The notes under the pieces were generated by a model. The model did no database searches. It saw only the letters and a list, made by a program, of their open reading frames with translations, and was not told where the DNA came from. Of a stretch of 64,000 nucleotides of DNA, positions 1 to 12,499 are shown piece after piece. The position numbers were made by a program, and so were the translations under genes. The DNA is from Crocodylus rhombifer (lineage: Eukaryota > Chordata > Crocodylia > Crocodylidae), in assembly GCA_038503035.1 (NCBI GenBank), contig JAVSML010000029.1:571708-635707 (forward strand), given 5' to 3'. How positions within the stretch are numbered: position 1 is the first letter of the stretch; each line of letters starts with the position of its first letter.

Positions 1-3000
1 CTACACATATATGTTCATTAGACAAAAAACTGTGCCTAGTAATACTTGCCCAATTATGAATATCTAACTGTAGCCGTAAAGTGAGCATGGGATGCCAAGA
101 TTATTTTTAGCTTTAATGGCAATGAGTAGAAACTACACCTCAGAGAAGGGCTGCTACTGAATTTAACATAGTAAAAACTACATGGAGCTTACACTCAACA
201 TATTTTCTTCTTTGGTAAAAAGCCCTTGAGTTCCACTTGGCTTTTTGAAAGATGAGGTGGAAAAATACAGTGCCATGTACATCTGTGACAGAGATGGGAA
301 CAGAACTCAGAATAACTCTTGGGCCACCTCCAGACGATATAGTTGTTGCAGGTTAAAAGTGAGCACCCCACAATTTTTTTGTAACATGCCAGTCATTCAG
401 GCAAGTTATTCCACAATAAAAATGGCAAGCCAGTAACAAAGGTGTCCCACATCTAATATAGAACATCTTTGGGCCTAGTTTCTATCATGGTTTGAAGTGA
501 ATGTTTGATGCATTAAAACCCCACTGTGCAGCCCAACCCCTCAACTGCACCTAGGGATGCACCAAGCTACCACTGGCACATATGCTGCCAACAGCACATC
601 ACTCATCCTCAGTTGTACATGGCACCAGGTGATCAACACACATGAAGCCAGCTGCACATCAGCTGTAGCTCTAGGAGCTCCCTGACCCGCAGGATGTGTG
701 CATGCCATTTTACAGTGCACAACATGAGCAGCTGTGAATTGGGGATCTTCCTGACCCACAGCCACCTGTCCTGTGTCCCTTTAAACTGTTCCTGATCCCC
801 AGCCCACCCACACATGGGTGATTCCAAGCAGCAGCCCGTGAAGGATTGGAATCTGACAAGTTTTATGATAAATCTGAAAAACTGAGTATTCTGCCGTGCA
901 TGTGTGGCATGGCAGGACCTGAGAGTTTTGAGATCTGTAATAAAGTTTATCAGAACAAAATTAATGACTGGCTGGGGCCTCAGTTCCATGCTTTGACATT
1001 AATTAGATATTTTCATAGTTAGAATGGTTGGAAGGGACCTGAGCAAATCAAGTCCAACCCCCTGCCATGGGCAGGAAAGAATGGTGGGGTCAAATGTCCC
1101 CACTAGGTGATTATCTAGCCTCTTTTTGAAGACCTCCAGGGTAGGAGCCAGTACCACTTCCCTTGGAAGTTGGTTCCAGATCATAGCTGCCCTGACTACA
1201 AAGTACTGCCTCCTGAAATCTAGCTTGAACCTACTCTCAATCAACTTGTGGCCATTAGTCCTAGTTACTCTGGGTACTGCAACTTGTGGCCATTATTCCG
1301 AGTTACTCTGGGAACAGGGCCTCTCCCATTCCCCGCTGCTCCGCCCTGGTAACTTTTTAGATGGCCACCAGATCCCCTCTCAGCCTTCTCTAGTGGAGGC
1401 TGAACAGTTTCAGGTCCCGTAGCCTCCACTCGTAGGGCCTGCCTTGCTGCCCCCTGACCATACGAGTGGCCCTCTTCTGGACCCTCTCGATGAGAGAGGC
1501 CCTCCTCTGGAGCATGCAAGTGGCCCTCCTCTGGACCACATCTCCCCTGAAGTGTGCCGCCCAGAACCGGATGCAGTACTCCAGCTAGGACCTGGTTTAA
1601 ATCGCAATTTTGCATTTTCCTCCAGGCAAGAGAACTGCAGTGATGGGGCTGGGGAAAAATACCCCATCTGGATGCATTTGTTTTTCAAGCTGAAAGCTCC
1701 ACACTGCTCTTGTCCTTACATTAAATATGGTCTGCTATTTTAAAGATAAAGGAAGCGATTTGGGGCAATACGTGCCTTAAATTAGATCCTTACATAGGGT
1801 TCCTCAATAAAGATTAGAAGCCTAATTTTTTTCCCTCTGGAAAATACAGGTTTAAGAGCCTAATTCTGCTCACTGATAGCAATGGAAACACATCTGTATA
1901 ATACAGCAAAATTCAGCTAAAAATTACATTGCAGGTGGCTGGAGATTAAATTGCAGAAATTCAAGAAAAAGAATCTGGAAAAGGGAATTAAACGTTTACA
2001 ACTTCATAGCAATAAAGCTAAAGCTACAGCCATCACAAAAACTCCAGTAAACCCCCATAAGCTACAGGAGCCATCAAAGACCTACCTCTCTGGTCAGCTT
2101 TTAGGGTCAGTACAGATTATCACACCTCCTGCACTGAATTGCTTCTGCACAGCTACAGAAGCAAGACCCATATTATCCCTGTACCATCCAGTGCAGTTTT
2201 GCACAGAAGCAGCTTGCTAAAACCAGCCAGAAGGAGTGGCAGTTGGCATTAAGGAAGCTCTAGGGGCAGTTAGATTTCTTTCCTACAATAAAAATAGTTA
2301 TGTGAATTTGAAACCTTAATGGGGAAAACCACACTTAGGAGGTCAGAATATATAGCTGGGAGAAGGGAATTAAGGCAGGGAAGGGGGAAATGTATTTTTT
2401 AAATATACCTCAAAATGGTCTCAAAATGAGGTTGGGGGAGTTGATTTAAAACTGTCATTTAAAAATATTTCTGTGCCTGCTGCAACACATCAGAGCAGCA
2501 ATCTTTGGGTCAAATTCTGATTTCACTTACAGCTGAGTAAATTACACTTATTTCAATGGTAATCTTTTGGATTTATATGAATGCAACTGAAAGCAGAATC
2601 TGGCCACCTTGGAAGCAGTGGCAGAACATAAGGAAGCATATTTTAAAGTAACAGTAACTTTAAATAAGCTCCCTTTGGGCCCATAAGTTTATAGAGCTTT
2701 TCTTTATCTGGGGGAGGAGGAGGAATAGGAAGAAAAGCAAGGAAAATGTCTGCCACGAGAGGGTTTTTAAGGTCTTGCATCTATGCCACAGAAGCCACTT
2801 ACGATACAGCCCAACTCTTTATACATTGGAGGATATTAAAAGTCAACACAGATGTTTAGTTTTGACCATAAAGAAATTTACAGAGAAAGCAGGGAGAAGC
2901 AGGGTAGGGGTCAGGATGGCTTCCAAACTTTCAACTACTTACAAAATAAAAAAAACAAACTGATGTTCTAGCTGTAATAAGAACGTCACATTTACTGCCT

Positions 3001-3460
3001 TTTCAGTAGCAGCAAGATCACTATTTATTGTCTCTTAAGGAATACATGGCAAGTTAACAATGCCTTCATTTTTACTTTGGTAAAAAAAAGCAGCTCACTA
3101 ATGAACTGGCTTGCCCAGCTTGTTCAGGGGTATCATTATTTCTTAGTGATACAGTACTCTATATGTAAGCCTGAAGGCTCAGTATCTGTTAATTTTTGAA
3201 TGTTGGCTAAAATTTTAGGTTTCTTTTCTGGGATTTGTAGGAACTTTTAAAAATTGTCCATAAACTAAAAAAAGTGATGTTTAACTAACCTAACTGTACT
3301 GTCTTTTACTTCTCTCTATATCAAGGAACTTCTGAATTTACAGCATAGAGACACTAAGGGAAAGAACAGAAGTAACAGTGTGGGTTTTACTGTTTTCATA
3401 GTCATTGCATTCCGGCTTCCTACCATTAATGCTGCTGCCAAAATTATGTTCCAGGCCTAC
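1..3460 (-). other. PPARGC1A intron 5, partial
   Basis: The sequence left of exon 5 starts with donor GTAGGC and continues to the window edge. It includes a CR1 fragment at 1003-1590. I searched for an exon 6-like segment (PTTLSLPLTPESP) on the minus strand and did not find one, so exon 6 should be further left. Confidence 0.85.
1003..1590 (-). mobile_element. CR1 LINE 3' fragment with internal tandem duplications
   Basis: The minus strand encodes the degraded C-terminal end of CR1 ORF2, from a LAGVLHPVLG-like stretch to ESRFKLDFRRQYFVVRAAMI and PREVVLAPTLEVFKKRLDNH, followed by the CR1 3' UTR (reverse complement seen as GGAAGGGACCTGAGCAAATCAAG). It is 5' truncated, as usual for CR1. Two local tandem duplications occurred within it: a 38-bp unit at 1243 and 1281, and a 24-30 bp unit (GTGGCCCTCTTCTGGA-like) at 1466, 1496 and 1520. 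Confidence 0.88.
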
Positions 3461-3665
3461 CTTGCAAATGATGTGCCTGAGAGTGCAGTTGGGGCCTCTT
3501 TTTGGAGTTGCATTTGTCTTTGCTGCTGTTCCTGTTCTCCGTCGGTTTGGTCTGAGGAGGGTCATCATTTGTAGTCAGATACTTGAGAAGCTCAGAGCAG
3601 GGACGTCTCTGTGGCTTCTGCTGTTGACAAATGCTCTTTGCTTTATTGCTCCATGAATTCTCGGT
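3461..3665 (-). CDS. PPARGC1A: PPARGC1A exon 5 (residues 183-250, NR box L3)
   Basis: The exon has 205 nt (68 codons plus one base). It begins TENSWSNKAKSICQQQKPQR after acceptor TTTTTAAG and ends in CAAG before donor GTAGGC, so it leaves in phase 1, as the family does for the split LQ-A-K junction. LLKYL (residues 208-212) is the third nuclear-receptor box. The C-terminal third (NSSKDKCNSKKRPQLHSQAHH) is a basic, Ser/Lys-rich linker that differs noticeably from mammals. No stop is present. The next exon, expected to encode a PTTLSLPLTPESP-like segment, was not found to its left. Confidence 0.97.
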
Positions 3666-4524
3666 CTTAAAAACAAGGCATAATAAAAAAAAAGAAAGCT
3701 AAAATTAGAGAACTGAACCCTATCAAAATGGATATAGTTTTCTGAAGAGATGAGATTTTCAATGAAGTGTTCAGTGTAAGTGTAGTAGATCTATGAGCTG
3801 TGAATAATTGTTTGCAGAACAAGAAAAGAAAACTCCATTTAAAATTCCTAAATGACATTTATGCAGCTCTTTATTTCATTTCTCCTACATTTCAGTGTTC
3901 CTACTCAGCAACATGTAACTAACAAGACCCTACAGCACCTTTACTGTGAACAAGAAAATAAACTGGTTTAAACCTTAATTTGTGGCTGATTACTAGAGCC
4001 CAGTATTCACAATTCTCTTAAGTACACCTAAATGCTCCATTTTCAGTTACAGTGAATGGCAAGACAAACATTGTTTAATACAGCCTGCTAACAGAATTAT
4101 GTCATTGCCAGCATCCTATCCAATTAATGGCTGATATAGACCTTTTGCTGGGATTCCAGTGCAGTTTTTCTTAAATTAGACAGCTGGTAAAATGGCAACC
4201 CTGCATTTTAGAATCACTCAAACATCAGCCCCACAACAAATTTTATTGTATCCCCTATATGTATAAAGTGGGCAAAGAGAAACAAAGGGACTAGCAGCTA
4301 ATTCTGCTGAAAGCAAAGGCATAAATGAACTACTCACAACATAAAGCAGCTCCAGTGATTTTTTTTGGAACCTAGTCTATAATCTGTTCGTATTTTTTTA
4401 AAGGAGTTGCAGGATGCAAGGCAGATTAAAACTGAACATATACAACTACTGCTTATTTGATTGCTGAAAGGAAAAATGACTTTGTTACATTTTTTAAACC
4501 TTGTTACGAAGATTAAGTTTGTAC
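3666..4524 (-). other. PPARGC1A intron 4
   Basis: An 859 bp AT-rich intron with donor GTACAA and acceptor TTTTTAAG. No repeat or open frame of interest was recognised. Confidence 0.93.
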
Positions 4525-4647
4525 CTTAACAACCACAGGGCTTGTTCTGATCCTGTGATTAGTATTTGCATGGTTTTGTGTGCTGAGACCACTGCATTCA
4601 TTGTAATTTAGCTGAGTGTTGGCTGGAGCCAGCAAGAGCTTCTTAAG
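4525..4647 (-). CDS. PPARGC1A: PPARGC1A exon 4 (residues 142-182, LXXLL motif L2)
   Basis: Forty-one codons start with LKKLLLAPANTQLNYNECSG and end with RIRTSPVVVK. The acceptor is TTTGTAG and the donor GTACAA, phase 0 at both ends. LKKLL (residues 142-146) is the classic L2 LXXLL nuclear-receptor box, the main ligand-dependent docking site for PPARs, ERRs and HNF4A in studied orthologues. The threonine in HRIRT (residue 176) corresponds to the AMPK target Thr177 of the mouse protein and is conserved. The reading frame is fully open and the length equals the family exon length. Confidence 0.97.
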
Positions 4648-6255
4648 CTACAAACATATCAGGGAAGGGGAGGTGGAGGGGGAAAGAGAAAAGTTATGCA
4701 TCTTTAAGGATTAAAATAACTTATCTGCATTTTTTGCATAGTTACTTAAAATCAGTTACATCGATCTCTCAAGCAGTGTACAATAACATAGAACAAAGTG
4801 CTTGATAATCCCCAGAGCACAAAAGTTTGGTTTCCTTCTATTAGTTTGCTGGGGTACTTCCTTGTCCTATACTACAGTAAATTACAAAGCAAAAAGAAAT
4901 GGTGATTGCTTTGGTTTTCCATCAAGTGAGGAAACTCCTCAACAGAAGACTGGGTAAAATCTTTAAAGTTAAGGATCTGAACTTGTTCCTGCCAAAGCAA
5001 TGACAGCAGAAGCAGCATCAGATCTTCACACTGTTTTTGCAAAGATACATGATGGGTTTGCGTCATACTTCAAAACTCACTCCAAGTCCACTGACTTCAG
5101 TAGAAGTTTTCCATTGGTATCACGGGACACTGAGCTTTGAGTGAGGGTAAGGACTCACATACATTTGGAGGCATTTCAAAAAGGGAACATTTCACAAGGG
5201 CAGCACCTGTTGTGTTATTATTGTGACATTTGGACAAGCTAGGAAGGACACAAAGGGCGCGTTCCCATGAGTGGGAACATGTGTTTCCCCAGGGACAAAC
5301 AGCAACAACACAATATGTGCCGCCGCTACTTGTCCCTGTGGAACAGCTATGCACATGCACTCTGGCATGTGGCACGTTGCTCCAAGTGGGGTAAGGGAGG
5401 CTGAGGCTCCCGTTTCAGGTGGCGCACACTGCTGCCACATGCACCACCCCATTTTTTTAGGCATAGGTTTTTTTTACACTGGGATCTCCTGGTGTCAAAA
5501 ACTCCCCCCACACTGCATATGTGGCACATGCGGTGTGCGGCACCACAGACAGGTCTGTGACACCGCATACCACACATGCGTGCTCGTTTGGACGTGCCCA
5601 AATGTAGCAAAACCACTCCAAATTTAAAGTGGGAGTGGTTTTGCTACACTGGTATTGTTCCAGCTTGCCTACATGTAACAATCAGAACATGACAGTTGCT
5701 GTCCTTTTGCCCTGTTCCCCTTTCAAAAAAGCTCCAGATGTCCATACCCAGATATATAAATCTCAAAATCAATGATATTTTGCAATTTATACAACAAGAC
5801 AATGTGTGGGAAGTGTACACCACAACTGTTTGTACTGTGCAAGAATGCTAAAGGTGGAGACTCCCCCTTTGCCCTTCCATTAAGCACCAGGCCCATTAAT
5901 GGGTATCTCCTTACACATTATTGAAAGTGACTTCTATACATACACTATACTAAAACAACCAAAAAATGAAACCCAAATTAAAAATACTGCTATGACTTAG
6001 GTGAATATAATGATAAACAAGTGTCATTCACTAGAACACGAATGTCAAACAATTCCTCTTTGAAACATTTTTAATATAAGCCCTTAATATTAATTCTAAG
6101 ATTATAGCCACATCTAAGTTATAGCATTTGACTGGATTCTCCTTCGGTTTCAGTCTAAATGAAAAGTCCAAACCTTACTGTGACTACATCATACCCATGC
6201 AGCGGGTAGCCAGAGGCACATCCAATTCCTGTTAAACAGTAGGAAGGATTCTTAC
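4648..6255 (-). other. PPARGC1A intron 3
   Basis: A 1.6 kb intron between exons 3 and 4 (donor GTAAGA, acceptor TTTGTAG). Its middle is a GC-rich palindromic insert annotated separately at about 5230-5650; the rest is AT-rich with no recognised feature. Confidence 0.93.
5230..5650. repeat. GC-rich palindromic insert, MITE-like
   Basis: A GC-rich island in AT-rich intron 3, dense in self-complementary stretches. The clearest is a perfect 17-bp inverted repeat, TGTAGCAAAACCACTCC at 5603-5619 with its complement at 5632-5648, separated by 12 nt. Others include ACATGCGGTGTGCGGC pairing with the ACACCGCATACC region and GGGACAA pairing with TTGTCCC. This fits a foldback or MITE-type DNA element, but no terminal repeat pair with a target duplication was found, so the boundaries are approximate. 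Confidence 0.5.
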
Positions 6256-6450
6256 TAGAGACGGCTCTTCTGCCTCCTGAGCTGGAGGGGTGCCGTCAGG
6301 CATTGGTGAAGGGCTAGTATCATTTTCATTGGTCACTTCTCCATCTGTCAGTGCATCAAATGAAGGCAATCCATCCTCATCCACAGGGATACTGTCCAGT
6401 GTCTCTGTGAGAACTGCCAGCAAGTTTGCCTCATTCTCTTCATCTATCTT
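6256..6450 (-). CDS. PPARGC1A: PPARGC1A exon 3 (residues 77-141, NR box L1)
   Basis: Sixty-five codons run from KIDEENEANLLAVLTETLDS to QEAEEPSL, acceptor CATACAG, donor GTAAGA, phase 0 at both ends. It holds the first leucine-rich box, LLAVL (residues 86-90), which with the later boxes mediates contact with nuclear receptors. The following acidic, Ser/Pro-rich segment is characteristic of PGC-1alpha. Its second half (around GEVTNENDTSPSP) differs most from mammals, as expected of a disordered linker. It is separated from exon 2 by the 49 kb intron and from exon 4 by 1.6 kb. Confidence 0.98.
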
Positions 6451-9400
6451 CTGTATGAAGGGAAACATGGAAACAGATAAGAGAGACGTGAGGAATAATG
6501 TGCTCAATCGATATATTAAAAATAAGCACCTCAGCAAAACTTACAATAGCAACCTAAAATGACATCTGACAAGATATAATTATTGACAATGACATTACCC
6601 ATTTCTACATTTGGTGATTTAGTGAGAAGAATGTTTCCCTCTGCATTGCATCTTTCCAATTTACTTTTTTCCCTAGTTGTTTTTTAAAAACAGCAACCCT
6701 ACTTCCCCATTATTAACAACTATAGTTAAATTATCACGTAGGGACTGTATTACCGAATGCACCTAAGTTACTGACATCTAATGAAGCAAGCACTGCCCGG
6801 GCTGTCTCTTTCTCTCTCTCTTCAGCACTGAGCACCAGTTAATTGACCTGACAAAATTACAAGAATCACAGAATAAGACAGCTAATCAGAAGACCAAAAT
6901 GTATTACTAGGAGAAATTAGGCAAGTCTTTATCGCGTAGCGTAATGGACAAATTTCCCTTCCTCACCTCTGAACATTCTTGGTCCAAAAACAAATACAAA
7001 AGTCCCCATTTCTAAACATTTTGACATAAGAATAGCAATCAGTGCTCATAATATGAATGGCACACTCTTGGGTTCTTTTTAAACAAATGTATTAGGCAGG
7101 TTGCCTTTGAAGTTTGTCCTTTCCAGTAATGTAGTTTGAGTGCTGAATGTAACTATTGTATGCATTTATCTAATTCAGACTGCAATTATAAAAAGCAGAT
7201 TAATTCCTAATCAGATGTGGCTGTTATGCTAATTTATATTAGATACCTTATTTCAGTAGTAACAGGCCTTGCTTTTGTCAAATCAAGTAAATTTAAATTC
7301 CTTTAATTTTTTTTAATGGAAAACATTTCCTAATATCCATTAGTACTTGGTTTTCAATAGCATGCTTGGAAAACATTGCTTCCCAGCACCTTCTGCCCTC
7401 CACCCCAAATTTTAAATATTTCATATGTATAGAGATATTGTCACAGCAGTTATTGTTGGGAATCTCGTCTAAGTCATGCTAAAGTCAATGAAAAGACTTC
7501 CATTGACTTTAGGGAGTCTTTGATTCAAATCCCACTGAGGCCAACTGGGAGTTTTTCAATTGAATTTAAAGGGAGCTGATTAGGCCCCAATGTACACCAT
7601 GAAAAAGTAACCTGAGCAAGCACTTTCTAGAGTTTTAACAGTTTAGATGTACAATAACAGTAAGGCACTGAAATATAAAATACCAGGAAGTCCTTAAAAT
7701 ACCTTTCTCCATAAAAAACAGTAAATCCAATAATCCAATAGCAAAATATTGCCAGCTAACCTTTTGGAAGAAAAAGCAGTGATGTGTAGTCTAAGTACAT
7801 TCACACTGTATACCCGTCTTTGAACAGAGCAGCATTTGAGCACATTCTTCTTTCAAGAATCTTAAATAAAATAGCTCTGCCCATTGTTTAAGGAGCAACA
7901 ATTAAGATAAAGCAGAAAGCTTCCTGCTGCTTGCAACAGCAGCTTAGAAGAGAAACTGTATCATGAAAACGAAGAAGACTGAACAATGCTTAGCCACCGA
8001 GAAGAAGAATCCTATGTTTAATAGCAGTATCTAGTGAGTCCTGTCATAACAAAACAAACAAGTACACCATCAGCAAGACAGCAGAATCATAAGCGTAAGC
8101 ATAATTCACCAGTTTAACTCAGTTGTTAACTGAAGGAAAGTGGAAGAAGAGGAGAGATGGAAACCAAGTTTTTGAGTAGAATCCTACTCTAACAAGTTGC
8201 ACTGTTGTAATAAAGCAGCAAAACAATGGTCCAGATTCTGGCAAAATATTTAAAATCAGTTACTATGGAGAAGTCTTATGCCAGTTAATAGAATGAAAAC
8301 TTTTCTATCAAGTGTTTAAACTGACTTACAGAAATCTATAGTAGACAGATAACTGCATTCTATACAGCAGTTTGAGAGTCTACCGAGGTGGGGTGAATGC
8401 CACTCCTAAGCTCATTACCCCAAGCAATCCCAGTAGCATTCTCCCTGCTTGACCACTAGCTCTGTGGTCCAAATGCCTCTAGGGATTTTCACTGGTATGT
8501 TGCTCCTCCACCCACACCCCACCTCCATTCTGTACACAGCAGCCTACCAAACCCACAGCAATGCCCCAAGTGTTACTATTTCTGACCAGGAATGCCGTCT
8601 TTAATAATACAATGCTAGAAGAAACCCCGATATTTGCTATTAGCTGTTTAGCTCTCATGCTTTTAAACAGACATTCAAGTGCACTGACATTCAGGAACAA
8701 AGTTGAGTGGACACTGGCCCTCATCATAGCAATTTCAATTAGTTTTGTACAAGTTTCAACAATCAAGCACCCCAGAGAAAGCAAAGGATGTGACAAAGAG
8801 GACTCTGTTAAACAATTAATGTCACTTTCCATTATTGCTTCAGTCCCAATTTACAGAGCAAATAAATCAGTCACCACAGATGAAGCACACTAGCTGGCTA
8901 ACACATGTCTGTTCACAAACGACATGGCAGTAGGAACACATTAGTCAGGAAAATGACATTGCAAGATAACCTTTAGAAGGTTTAACTATGCTATTGCTTC
9001 TAATTGTCCTAAATTACTGTTTATAAAGAAATATATTTATTAGAGATAGAAGAAAGGGTGTTGAGAGGAGATGGCGACAGTGAGATGGAAGAGCAGATCA
9101 ACCTCTGAGTAATAATCACTGAAGCAACAACTCTCTGGTTCACTATCACAGGCTGAGTCGTAGTGTTGACAGCACTGGGGAGAAGCTATGCAGCAGCCAA
9201 ATGCAGTAAATTTCACCATTTCAGCCTTCCCACTTATGAGGGTTATTTTTCCATAGTGGCTTCCGACCTACTAATTTAAGAGAGCCTCATCCTGTGAGCT
9301 GCTGGGAACCATTTCAATGCACTAAGCACCTTAAATTCCCTGGGTGCACAGAGGGAACCAAGACTGCTCAACACACTACAGGAGGCAGCCAGCAGCAGCC

Positions 9401-10854
9401 GCTCGCTGACAGGACCCCGTGCGTTCCAAATAGGGTAATGTGAAAACTGTACTGACTTCCTCTTCAACCAGGAGCTATTAAGTATCAAGAACAACTACTT
9501 AAATGGACCGCAGCATACAAGAAGATGGAGCAGTGGATGAGATTGTTTGAGAAATATATGCAAATATGGCATTTTGAAAAATGCCCTGCAATGACTGCTT
9601 ATCACCGTAACCTGTTAAAGTATTTGCTGCAAGTAGAGATGTGCTCAAAGGTAGACTGAAAAAAAAAACAGTGCTGACCAGAACATGTCTGGCCCCTGCA
9701 TGTGTTCATCTCTGGTGGAGCTAGTCATAAATGCAGTCCCTCACCACATTTGAGGTTGTAATCTGGTTTAATTGTCTCTGACAGTGCTGGGTCGGCACCA
9801 GGTGGCCTGGGAACATCCCCCTGTGGCCCCACCCATCATCACAGCCATATGGTGGTGAGGGCTGGGGGGGGCAATAAATACTGTACAGAAATAAAAATAA
9901 GGGGGGAGGAGGGAGGGCTGTACCCAATCTCACAAGGGCACTTCCAGCCCTGAACTTCTGTGAATCTGAGGCCAGAGCAAGGTGTGAGTATACTGCACAC
10001 ACAGAAGGTTAAGCAATGGCTGTGGCCCCTCTATGTATTTGAGAATTCAATGCAGAAGATCCCCAGGTTATGTAAAATTACCATAGCTCCAATGAATTAA
10101 TAAAAGCAAGTGATTTGGGGGGGGGGGGCTGTCCCCCACATGCTCCTCAGTCACTCATCAACTTCTAAAAAATGTATCCAAATACACTGCAGGAATCAGA
10201 GTTTCTATGAATGATTTCTTTTATTGGACCAACTGCATTGTTAGGATAGACTTAGGCAAGACTGCTGATGGAGCAGGTTTATTATATTTTATTCTCTAAT
10301 GTATTATAGAAGCTCAAAACTCAGGTGGGATGGAAACTGAGCTGTCTGTTACTCCTGTGTAGATACTTACGGGATGTACTTCTCCCTGAAAAAAACATTC
10401 CATTCTCCAGCAATGTCCTCAGATCAGACTAAATTCAATAGCAATCATCATCACCACCAATCCTGCCGCCTCAGCTCCCTAAATATATACTGGACCATAG
10501 TCCACAGTGGTGTAAATACACAAAGCTATTATGGTCAGTGAAGCTCTGTTGGTTTACATGGGCCAGATACATTTCTAATCATTTTACAGATTTTTTCCCA
10601 ATGCTACCAGCAAATCCAACATGCTGCAATCTGGCTGTTTTCAGAATCATAATTTGCAAGGCCTGATTTTATTCTACATCAAATATGGAAATCAGCTAAT
10701 GAAAGATGACAATGCTGAAATATTTTGTTCGTATGGATAATCTGAATGACAAATTATTGGCCTGTCATAATTCTGATTCTCCCCCACCACTGGGAGCCTG
10801 ACAGCATGCTCATGGTCACCCTGCCAAAGCTGCTGAGCATTGGGTTAAACTCCC
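6451..10854. other. intronic DNA without recognised element
   Basis: AT-rich intron 2 sequence next to exon 3. The only departures are a GC-richer stretch with poly-G runs at about 9690-9990, possibly an old repeat, and a poly-G run near 10118-10128. Open frames here show no protein-like composition. Confidence 0.6.
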
Positions 10855-11392
10855 CTCTATGCAGCATGGGTGAGGCTGCAGCTGGAGTACTGCATTCAGT
10901 TTTGGGCACGGCACTTTCAGAGGGATGTGGAAAACCTTGAGAGGGTCCAGAAGAGGACTACTCAGATGGTTAGGGGCTTGGAGGTAAGGTCCCACGAGGA
11001 AAGACTGAGGGACCTAGATCTCTTCAGCCTCCACAAGAGAAAGCTGAGAGGAGATCTAGTGGCTATCTACAAATTCATTGTGGGGGACAGCAAGGAATAG
11101 GCGATGCCTTGTTCATCAGGGCACCCCCTGGAGTTGCTAGGAACAATGGCCATAAACTCACAAAAAGCAAATTTAGGTTAGACATCAGGAAGAACTTCCT
11201 TACCAGAATCTGGAATGGGCTTTCAAGGGAGGTGGTGCTCTCCCCGACATTGGGGGTCTTTAAGAGGAGACTGGACAAGCACCTGGCTGGGGTTGTCTGG
11301 CCCTAGCACTCTTTCCTGCCCAGCGCAGAGGGTCAGACTCAATGATTTACTAAGGTCTCTTCCAAACCTAAACATCTATGAACCTTTCAAAG
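10855..11392 (+). mobile_element. CR1 LINE 3' fragment
   Basis: The plus strand encodes the C-terminal part of CR1 ORF2: LEYCIQFWARHFQRDVENLE, then ERLRDLDLFSLHKRKLRGDL, then after a frame change RLDIRKNFL and a VVLSPTLGVFKRRLDKHLAG-like stretch. It ends with the CR1 3' UTR signature GGTCTCTTCCAAACCTAAACATCTATGAA. Frameshifts show it is dead. It is antisense to PPARGC1A. Confidence 0.9.
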
Positions 11393-11777
11393 GGAAGCCC
11401 TGAAACACCCCTGGATCATGGGGGCTGCTGGTCCCCGGTTTTCAACTTGCCAGTGCAGGAGCAGCCTGAGAACATGTTCATAATGCACTGGTAAGTAAAA
11501 AGAATAGAACTGAGATGTGATCCTTGATCCTAAAATCATGCCTCTTTCTGTGTGGTGCCACTAAAGGAATGTGTGTCAGGGGCCTTAGGCTGCTGACAAG
11601 CTAAGATAAGATCAGATCTCTTAATAGCAATTCACCAATAACAAAATATTTGTCTTCTCTAGAATCTTCTGGCTAAGTATCTTCTAGTGGTCTACAAATA
11701 TTTACATATTAAGACAGAACTTTCAAAAACACGCGAGTGATTTAGGAACATGTCAGGAATTTTCAGTAGGTTTAAAC

Positions 11778-12499
11778 AGGTAAGCAACGTTTTTTGGTCA
11801 GAGTGCTGAAAAAACCACAATGTCTACCTTAGCACGTGAGGGAGTGCCAGCATGCCAGAAAAACAAAATGGGTGGGGGGAGGGTACCTGGTAGGACACAC
11901 TGCATATTAGTATATTTAATAATCATAAATGTTGCCTTTCTTTTTGTGTATTCCTTTTTTGTTGCATGTTGCAATGAGAGAGAAAAAAAGAGACAAACGA
12001 GGGGGGGGAAGGAGAGGAGAAGAGAGCAGAGAGAGAACCAGACACACGCACACAGAGAACCATGTGCACAAACACAGAGAACCAGAACACACCCATAACA
12101 GACATATGCATACACACATCCAGAACCAGGCGTGTGCACACAGAGATGCACAGGACCAGACAGAGGCAGACAAACACACAGAACCAGATGCGTGGGCACA
12201 CGGAGCCGGGCTCCTGGGACACTGGACAAAGTCCTCTCCGAGGCTCATGTGTACCTGCCGGTATGCAGCTAATGCCGGAGCCCAGAGCAGATGTTTGTAG
12301 CCTCCCACCTGCAGCCAGCCCAGGGTCTGGGTAAATGCCACCAACCACGGCAGGGCTTGCAGCTGCCCAGCCACCTGCTGGGAGCAGCCTGAGCTTCATG
12401 GCTAGCAGCAGCTGCCTAGAGCCTAGGCCGGCAGTGACGTGCTAAGCAAAACGGCCTCGTGCCGTGCTCAGTACACATGCCGGGGGTTGCGGACCCCTG
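11778..12499. mobile_element. hAT-like nonautonomous element, diverged
   Basis: The right end reads GGGGGTTGCGGACCCCTG, the complement of a typical hAT terminus (CAGGGGTCCGCAACC). The left end, AGGTAAGCAACGTTTTTTGGTCAG, is a decayed counterpart. Flanks GTTTAAAC (11770-11777) and GATTAAGC (12500-12507) could be a diverged 8-bp duplication (6 of 8 match). The interior carries a GA-rich run and a degenerate array of CACACAGAGAACCAGA-like units at about 12025-12200. No transposase is visible. Confidence 0.55.
12020..12200. repeat. degenerate CACACAGAACCAG-type tandem array
   Basis: AGAACCAG recurs with CACA-rich spacers (at about 12033, 12055, 12078, 12121 and 12179), forming an imperfect minisatellite inside the hAT-like element. 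It produces long but meaningless open frames on both strands. Confidence 0.7.

Noticed and set aside
1..3460. Search for PPARGC1A exon 6 or 7
   Set aside because: No minus-strand segment encoding the expected PTTLSLPLTPESP-like or following region was found, so those exons are likely outside the window.
8479..8893. Frames of 110-117 codons on both strands
   Set aside because: The translations show no domain or homologue I recognise, and the sequence lies deep in intron 2; chance open frames.
11798..12399. Long overlapping frames of 120-158 codons on both strands
   Set aside because: They arise from the CACACAGA/AGAACCAG tandem array and GA-rich run within a hAT-like element; the translations are low-complexity Cys/Val/Leu or His/Thr repeats.
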